NCBI GenBank assembly: GCA_022825135.1
Contig: JAJDYN010000002.1
Location: 18,036-82,035, forward strand
Source: Gemmatimonadota bacterium
GTDB lineage: Bacteria > Gemmatimonadota > Gemmatimonadetes > Longimicrobiales > Gaopeijiaceae
Direction of reading: 5' to 3'
DNA length: 64,000 nt
Shown: positions 57,904 to 64,000 of the stretch, piece after piece
How positions within the stretch are numbered: the first letter of the stretch is position 1
Layout of the letters: every line of letters begins with the position of its first letter
Made by a program: the position numbers and the translations under genes
Notes under the pieces: generated by a model
What the model was told of the DNA's origin: nothing
The model's database searches: none
Seen by the model: the letters and a program-made list of their open reading frames with translations, nothing else

Positions 57904-59393
57904 TCGACTCGTTGCGCGAATACTGGCCGGTCCACGCGCTGCTCGCGGTCTACACCCTGCTGCTCGCCTATCACGCCTGGGAGGGCAACCGGGGCACGAA
58001 GCGGCTGGCCGACTACTACGTGGGCGGGCGCAACATGGGGGCGGTCACCATCGCCCTCTCCTTCTTCGCGACGTACTCCAGCACCAACAGCTTCGTCGGC
58101 TTCTCGGGGCAGTCGTGGTCGTGGGGCGCCCCCTGGCTCCTGATGGCCCCCCTCATCGTCCTCTTCTCGACATCCGCCTGGATCTGGGTGGCCCCGCGCC
58201 TGCGCGACTTCACCGCCGCGCTCGACTCGCTCACCATCCCCGACTTCGTGGGCTTCCGCTTCGAGAGCCCCGCGGCCCGCGTGCTCGCGGCCGTCATCAT
58301 CATCTTCGCGTCGTTCTTCTACATGACGGCGGTCTTCAAGGGCATCGGCAACCTGCTCGAGACCTTCCTCGAGATCCCCTACCGCACCGCCATCCTCATC
58401 GTCTTCGTGATCGTGATGCTCTACACCGTCATCGGCGGCTTCATCTCGGTGGTGAAGACCGACGCGGTGCAGGGGGTGGTGATGGTCTTCGCGGCCGTGC
58501 TCCTCTTCCACGGCACCACGCGCGCCGCGGGCGGGGTGGGCTCCATCTTCGACATGGCCGACGCGCCCGACACCGCGCACCTGTTCACCTGGAACGGGGG
58601 CGAGGCCTTCCCCCTGGTGCTGGGCGTCATGGTGGCCGCCACCATCAAGTTCATCGTCGAGCCGCGCCAGCTCTCGCGCTTCTACGCGCTCAGGAGCGCC
58701 CGCGAGGTGCGCACCGGGGTCTGGATCTCGACGATCATCTTCGCCGCGGTGTACGCGATGCTGGTCCCGATCGGCATGTACGCGCGCAACATCCTCCCCG
58801 GCGGCATCGAGGACACCGACCTGGTGGTGCCCGGGCTGCTCACCGAGCCCGGCGTCTTCGCCCCGGGGGTGGGCGCCTTCCTGCTGGTGGCGATGGTCGC
58901 CGCCGCCATGTCCTCGCTCGACAGCGTGCTGCTGGTGATGGCCTCCACCACGGACCGCGACATCTTCGGGACGAGGCGCGCCAGGCGCGACGAGCGCTCG
59001 GCGATGCGGCGCACCCGCTGGTACGTGGCGCTGTTCGCCGCCATCACCGCCGTGATCTCCCTCAACCCGCCGGACGGCGTGGTCGGCCTGACCGCCTTCT
59101 CGGGCGCCATGTACGCCGCCTGCTTCTTCCCGGCGGTGATCCTCGGGCTGCACTGGCGGCGCGGCAACGGCGCCTCGGCGGTCGCTTCCTTCCTGGTGGG
59201 CCTCGGAGTGCTCGTGACCTGGCGGCTCACCCCGCTGGGCGAGGTGCTGCACGAGGTCTTCCCGGCCCTTGCCCTCTCGCTCGCGGCCTACGTGCTGGTG
59301 GCCCTGCGCACCAGCCCGCCCAGCGCGCCCCACAGGGTGGAGGTGCTGTTCAAGCAGGCGGAGCGGCGCGGCCGCAGGCGCGCGCGGCGGTGA
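57900..59393 (+). CDS. Sodium:solute symporter (SSS family)
   Basis: ATGA overlap with acyl-CoA synthetase; RLADYYVGGRNMGAVTIALSFFATYSSTNSFVGFSGQSWSWGAPWLLM; VAAAMSSLDSVLLVMASTTDRDIF. Confidence 0.95.
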   Translation: MIDSLREYWPVHALLAVYTLLLAYHAWEGNRGTKRLADYYVGGRNMGAVTIALSFFATYSSTNSFVGFSGQSWSWGAPWLLMAPLIVLFSTSAWIWVAPRLRDFTAALDSLTIPDFVGFRFESPAARVLAAVIIIFASFFYMTAVFKGIGNLLETFLEIPYRTAILIVFVIVMLYTVIGGFISVVKTDAVQGVVMVFAAVLLFHGTTRAAGGVGSIFDMADAPDTAHLFTWNGGEAFPLVLGVMVAATIKFIVEPRQLSRFYALRSAREVRTGVWISTIIFAAVYAMLVPIGMYARNILPGGIEDTDLVVPGLLTEPGVFAPGVGAFLLVAMVAAAMSSLDSVLLVMASTTDRDIFGTRRARRDERSAMRRTRWYVALFAAITAVISLNPPDGVVGLTAFSGAMYAACFFPAVILGLHWRRGNGASAVASFLVGLGVLVTWRLTPLGEVLHEVFPALALSLAAYVLVALRTSPPSAPHRVEVLFKQAERRGRRRARR

Positions 59394-59520
59394 CGGTGCT
59401 TGACGCGGTCAGCCTCGTCGGTCAGCTTGGCGGGGGCAACCCGCCCGCCTCCAGCGTGTACCAAAAAGGTAGCAACTTCTTCGAACAAACCGACTCGCGA
59501 CGATAGCAAAGCTGCCTGGA

Positions 59521-60312
59521 ATGGAGACGGAAACCCCGCGTGGACGCCGCCAGTACAGGAACCCACCGATAGACGAAGCTGTCTGCGAGTTCCACTTTCT
59601 CCCAGGCCCGGATTGGGATCTGACGATCCCGGGCAAGCTCCAGGCCGCACTCGGATCCGACTACCGGGGGAAGCCGCGGCACCAGCAGGTCGTCAATCTG
59701 GGAGTGGAGTTCAAGCCCGACGAGCCATCCAGTCTCAGCTACGGTCAGGAACTGTCGAAGGTGCTGCTCTTCAGAAACGACGAGAAGCGCGCGGTCGGTG
59801 TCGGTCGCGATGTTCTCAGCATCCACATGCTTCGGCCCTATCAGGATCCCGAAACGCCGGAGAAGCGTGGTTGGGACGAATTCCGACCAAGGATCAAGAC
59901 CGCCCTGGAGACGTACTGGAAGGTCGCAGAACCGCGAGGTGTGCGCCGGATCAGCATCCGCTACATCAACCGCATCGTCATTCCGGAGCCGGTCGTGAGG
60001 ATCGAGGACTACCTGCGCTGCGCCGCGCCGTCGGTTCAGGGCCTGCCCGAGCGTGTCAACAGCTACATGAGCCGGACCGACTATCTGTGGGAGGAGGGCA
60101 CGCGTCTCGTCCTGGCCCAGGGCAGCATCCTTTCCGAATCCGAGAGGATCGGATTCCTGCTCGATATCGATGCGTATTGGGAAACCCGAGAGGCCATCGG
60201 ACAGGCAAGGGCGATGGCGAGGACGGACAGGTTACGAGACATCGAGAGGGAAGCGTTCGAAAACGTGATCACCGATGCTGCGAGGGAGCTCTTCGATGCT
60301 GACCCGGAATAG
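59521..60312 (+). CDS. TIGR04255 family protein
   Basis: YRNPPIDEAVCEFHFLPGPDWDLTIPGKL...; VRRISIRYINRIVIPEPVVRIEDYL. Confidence 0.85.
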   Translation: METETPRGRRQYRNPPIDEAVCEFHFLPGPDWDLTIPGKLQAALGSDYRGKPRHQQVVNLGVEFKPDEPSSLSYGQELSKVLLFRNDEKRAVGVGRDVLSIHMLRPYQDPETPEKRGWDEFRPRIKTALETYWKVAEPRGVRRISIRYINRIVIPEPVVRIEDYLRCAAPSVQGLPERVNSYMSRTDYLWEEGTRLVLAQGSILSESERIGFLLDIDAYWETREAIGQARAMARTDRLRDIEREAFENVITDAARELFDADPE

Positions 60313-60943
60313 GACGCGCATAACGCCGCCGCCCTCTCGTGCGTGGGACCCTGCGCTGCTGTCGGGCGGGGTTGCCACCTCGGAGTATGAGTGGCCCACC
60401 CTGCCTCATGAGCAGGGCTTGGCCATCTCGGCAGATGCCGCTCAACTCCAGACCGATATCAGCTTTTTCCTCGTGTACGTGGCTGGGGGTTGGTGGACGA
60501 CGGGCATCTCGGCGTCGCAGGCCGAAGAGCGCGGCCGGCAACGACTCCAGGACAGACTCCGCGCGTCTTTCGATGCCGAGCCGCTCGAGGACGGCATGGA
60601 CCACCCCGCCGAAGGTGTGATCGTAGCGGCGCTGGATTCGGAGGATCCAGGCACCGTCCTGCGTTGGATCCGCAGCTTTTGCCTGGATACGTCGAATCCG
60701 GCATTCGCGGCAGCCGTGTTCGTGTGTGTGGCTCGTCAGCCAGGAGTCGGCACCGCCAGGTGGCGAGAGGAATTGGTTCGTGGCGGGCTCGCCGTGGACG
60801 AAGTGGAGGTGCGCGATGCCGCCATGCAGGCGGCGGAGTATTGGGCTGACCCGGGCTTTCTGCACGTGCTCTCTGCCCACTCGGAGGCGGTCGGATGGCT
60901 TGATGAGTACCGTCGCGGCGTGATGGACGACCTCGGCGGGTGA
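60296..60943 (+). CDS. Uncharacterised protein, TIGR04255 partner 1
   Basis: Overlaps the TIGR04255 gene by 17 bp; no family recognised. Confidence 0.75.
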   Translation: MLTRNRTRITPPPSRAWDPALLSGGVATSEYEWPTLPHEQGLAISADAAQLQTDISFFLVYVAGGWWTTGISASQAEERGRQRLQDRLRASFDAEPLEDGMDHPAEGVIVAALDSEDPGTVLRWIRSFCLDTSNPAFAAAVFVCVARQPGVGTARWREELVRGGLAVDEVEVRDAAMQAAEYWADPGFLHVLSAHSEAVGWLDEYRRGVMDDLGG

Positions 60944-60946
60944 GCG

Positions 60947-61450
60947 ATGTTCCTGGCACGAATGATCACACGGCCCAAATGGCAACCCAAGCAGGGCTTG
61001 GCCCCTGACGAGATTCCAGCCGATGCGATCACGGCTGACCTGCGGACCTCGAACGACGCCCTTTCGTTCTGGCAGTGCGGTGAAGCGACCGACCCGGAGA
61101 TTTCGACCGCCGTTCTCGCGATTGCGGCCGGACGAGATCGGCTTCAGAAGCTCGATATCGTCTGGATTCCACGGGACGAACTGATCAGGAGCGGACACCA
61201 GATGCGGTCGACCCGGGGACGGACACCCGTAAGGGCACTGGTCAAACGCCACGTTGACGTGTGCCATCTGGACTACGTTCGGCTGGGCCAGATCGGCGAT
61301 CAGGTTGCTGTGGCCATCAGGCGGGAGCGATTCAGGAGATTCCCTCAGCGGGCGATCAAAGGACTTCTGGTCGGGGCCGTCCAGGATGGCAGCGTTTCCG
61401 AGGAAGACCTGGCCGAGACGCTTCGGACGGAGATACGGGCAGCTCTGTAG
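60947..61450 (+). CDS. Uncharacterised protein, TIGR04255 partner 2
   Basis: Begins 3 bp after the previous stop; no family recognised. Confidence 0.7.
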   Translation: MFLARMITRPKWQPKQGLAPDEIPADAITADLRTSNDALSFWQCGEATDPEISTAVLAIAAGRDRLQKLDIVWIPRDELIRSGHQMRSTRGRTPVRALVKRHVDVCHLDYVRLGQIGDQVAVAIRRERFRRFPQRAIKGLLVGAVQDGSVSEEDLAETLRTEIRAAL

Positions 61451-61513
61451 CTCGGTACGGCGGCTCACCCCGCTCGGCTTGTTCGGCAACCCCAAATCAC
61501 CAGGAGGTCCGTT

Positions 61514-61735
61514 GTGGACCTGCAATGCACGGCGGTGTTCCGAAGGGTTCCTGAAGGCTACATCGCCTTCATCGAGGAATTCCCCGGTGCAAACACCCAG
61601 GGCGCTTCCCTCGAAGAAGCACGGGCGAACCTGCGCGAAGCCGTCGCCCTGGTGATCGAGGCCAACCGGGAAATGGCCCGCGATACTGCGGACGAAACCC
61701 GAGCTGCGGACGGCGAGCGGCTCGCTCGGGCCTGA
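61514..61735 (+). CDS. HicB-like antitoxin, no HicA seen
   Basis: CTAVFRRVPEGYIAFIEEFPGANTQGASLEEARANLREAVALVIEANRE; GTG start. Confidence 0.85.
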   Translation: MDLQCTAVFRRVPEGYIAFIEEFPGANTQGASLEEARANLREAVALVIEANREMARDTADETRAADGERLARA

Positions 61736-61899
61736 AACGGTAAGCCCTGTAAGCTCTCCTCGCACGCGCGCGCGGTTGTATTTCCGGTGCGAAAACCGGC
61801 CGTCGGCCCTTTCGATCTGCGGCTCCGGGCCTTAAGCTACTGGCTCGCTTACCCAGGCGCGCAGACGCGCGGAGGAGGAGAAAAACGCCCCGGAGCATC

Positions 61900-61926
61900 G
61901 GAAATCCGGCGGTTTCACGGATTTCC
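61900..61926. terminator. Perfect 9-bp-stem hairpin
   Basis: GGAAATCCG gcggtttca CGGATTTCC. Confidence 0.4.
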
Positions 61927-61994
61927 AAGACCCCCAGCTACAGGATCCGGTTTCGTAATCTCCTGTCAGCCAACAACTTACGAACCCCATTTTT

Positions 61995-62010
61995 TGGCAT
62001 CAGCCTTGCA
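61995..62010 (+). promoter_or_regulatory. Candidate sigma-54 (-24/-12) promoter
   Basis: TGGCATCAGCCTTGCA: GG and GC dinucleotides separated by 10 bp, as in the TGGCAC-N5-TTGCW consensus. Confidence 0.4.
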
Positions 62011-62110
62011 TCTGAGGCACCTGCCAACTCATGTTCCTCAGGAAACCCACAACCGACTCGCTTTTGGCGTAAAGCCCTGATTCGTTCAACCTTCACCAAG
62101 GGACGGTATC

Positions 62111-64000
62111 ATGAACTGACTCAAACTCCTTGCCACAGCAACGCTGATGGCGCTGGCCTTCACTGCCTGCGACGAGGGCACTCCACCGCCGGTGGAGCCC
62201 CCGCCGCCGCCGACACCCGTGGGGACCATCTCCGGGTCGGTGACGATTGACGGGACGGCCACCGCCGGCATCACCGCCACCCTTTCCTCGGGTGCCACCA
62301 CAACCACCGGCTCGGGCGGAAACTTCGCCTTCTCGGGCGTGGAAGCCGGGACCTACACGGTCACCATCAGCGGCTTCCCCGAGGACGCGACGTTCGCCCA
62401 GGTGACGCAGTCCGCGACCATCGCGACCGAGGGTCAGAACGTCCAGCTCAACTTCGCCGGTGAATACATCCGCTCCTCGGCGGTTGTCGGCAGCGTGGTT
62501 GCGGCCGACGCCATGATGAGCGGAGGCGATGGCCAGCCGGAGACGCTGGCGGGCGTGACGGTCACGCTCGATGGCGAGCACGCCATGGGCGAGACCATGG
62601 AGACCGGCATGGACGGCGGCTTCGCCTTCACCGGGCTGCGGTCCGGCACCTACACCGTCACGATCAGCGACTTCCCGGAGGACGTGTCCTTCGAGACGGT
62701 GAGCGTCGAGGTCGAGGTCGAGGTGGGCGAGGTCGGCAGCGCCGACTTCACGGGCCACTACATCCGCACCTCCGCGGTCGAGGGCCAGGTGATCATCGAC
62801 GGCGAGGGCCTTGCCGCGGTGACGGTGACTCTGTTTGGCGGTCCCGCCGACGAGAACTTCACCATGATGACCGACGCCGACGGCATGTACAGGTTCGAGG
62901 ACCTGCGCCCCGGCGACTACACGGTCAGCATCTCCGACTTCGACACCCGCGACTACGAGTTCGCCGCCACGTCCCAGGACGTGAGCGTGGATCTCGACGA
63001 GACCGGAACGGTGTCGTTCACGGGCGTCCTGCTCCGCACCTCCGGCATCAGTGGCCGGGTGAGCGTCGAGGGAATGGGCCTCGCCGACATCGCGGTCACG
63101 CTGTCGGGCGCGGCCGACGCGAGCACGACGACCGACGCGGGCGGCCAGTACGCCTTCGCAGGTCTGGCGGCCGGCGACTACACGGTCACGATCGCCGTTG
63201 ACGATCCAGCCTACGTATTCGGCGAGATGAGCAAGGACGTAACGGTCGGCGACGACGATTCGCAGATCGTGCCCTTCGATGGCCAGCACGCGCGCACCGC
63301 GAGCGTTTCCGGTCAGCTCTTCCTCGACGAACTGGACAAGAACGACATGATGGACGCGGGCGAGCACCCGTTGCCGGCAGCAGGTGTTCCGGTGGCGCTG
63401 GTGGGCCCGGGCGTCAATGACCAGCGGCTGAGTGCGACCGGCCCGGACGGCTCGTTCGGTTTCTCGGGTCTGCGCGCCGGCTCCTACCAGTTGGTCGTGC
63501 CGATCGACGCCACGGCTGCGGCCGCACTCGCGGCCAGCGACGTCGCGTACGGCGGACCGGGGACGGGCTACGCCTTCGCCCTCGGAGTTGGCGAGCGCAA
63601 GATGCAGGCCGTCCCGTTCGACATCACGCACACGACGGTCAACTTCACCGTGTCGCTGAAGAGCGGTGACGAGATGGGTGACGCGCTTCCCGGCGCCTCC
63701 GTCTCACTCTACGGGGCGAACAGCGCCATGGTCGGCAGCGGCATGACCGGCGACGACGGCTCCGTGGCGATCAAGGTCGCGCGCGCCATGACCAGCGGGA
63801 ACATGGTCAACGCGGGCGTCTCGGCCGAAGGCTACAGTGTGGCCGACGGCATGACCGAGGTCTCGTGGGATCCGCAGATGTTTGCGACCGCGGGTTCGAA
63901 CGACAACGACATCGTCAACCTGAACGTCGACGTGACCGTCAGCGGCGCCACGGTCGACCGTGGCGACTACGGCGGCGGCGTCGCGCTCGCCGGCTGGGCC
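62111..64000 (+). CDS. Lipoprotein with tandem carboxypeptidase-regulatory-like domains; runs off the window; in-frame TGA at codon 3
   Basis: MN*LKLLATATLMALAFTACDEGTPPPVEPPPPPTPVGTISGSVTIDGTATAGITATLSSGA..., then at least four 'VTVTLSG...TDADGMYRFEDLRPGDYTVSISDF' repeats; open to base 64000, so absent from the supplied ORF track. Confidence 0.8.

Noticed and set aside
59394-59520. Possible third copy of the palindromic element or a tRNA near 59450
   Set aside because: Only a weak resemblance around 'accaaaaaggtagcaacttcttcgaa'; no terminal repeats and no tRNA fold. GGCGGG-ggcaa-CCCGCC may just be a terminator stem.
62093-63631. 512-aa minus-strand ORF at the window end
   Set aside because: Antisense to the lipoprotein with repeated regulatory-like domains, which has clear protein repeats and a signal sequence.

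Overview
This is a 64 kb, very GC-rich bacterial window. Gene content and style suggest a Gemmatimonadota-like or related genome, but that is inference only. High GC produces many spurious antisense ORFs. I chose coding calls by recognisable protein motifs and by overlapping start/stop junctions, not by ORF length. Main blocks: an NCS2 permease (cut by the window start); a divergent ku/ligD NHEJ pair; an alpha/beta hydrolase; a MoaD/ThiS-like protein overlapping a BNR-repeat propeller; DUF72; a Fic gene with an internal deletion; a Tat gluconate-2-dehydrogenase-subunit-3-like protein plus GMC oxidoreductase; a deoxyhypusine-synthase-like gene; a compact argR-DUF1611-argC-argD-argB operon; a DUF5131 (Gp37/Gp68)-TcmP pair; cysK, amidase, DUF1015, P1 peptidase, SSS symporter, PqqB-like MBL protein, CYTH, RlpA, dnaE, GT9; a large LRR-metalloprotease overlapping a Big2/CARDB lipoprotein; kdtA (waaA) with low-complexity insertions; a DUF222/HNH protein; a 5'-truncated Rpn-type nuclease; tandem DUF4837-like lipoproteins separated by 29-bp tandem repeats; a seven-repeat Ig-like metalloprotease; an AI-2E transporter; SCO/PCu(A)C/CtaG copper genes; an acyl-CoA synthetase and second SSS symporter; a TIGR04255 three-gene cassette; a solo HicB; and a carboxypeptidase-regulatory-domain lipoprotein that runs off the end and has an in-frame TGA at codon 3. 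The observations I rate highest are the DUF1611 protein in the N-acylglutamate-synthase position of an arg operon, the DUF5131-TcmP pair, the TIGR04255 cassette, an ~83-bp palindromic element present in two inverted copies, and several recombination or deletion scars. No database search was possible, so family names are from motif recognition.
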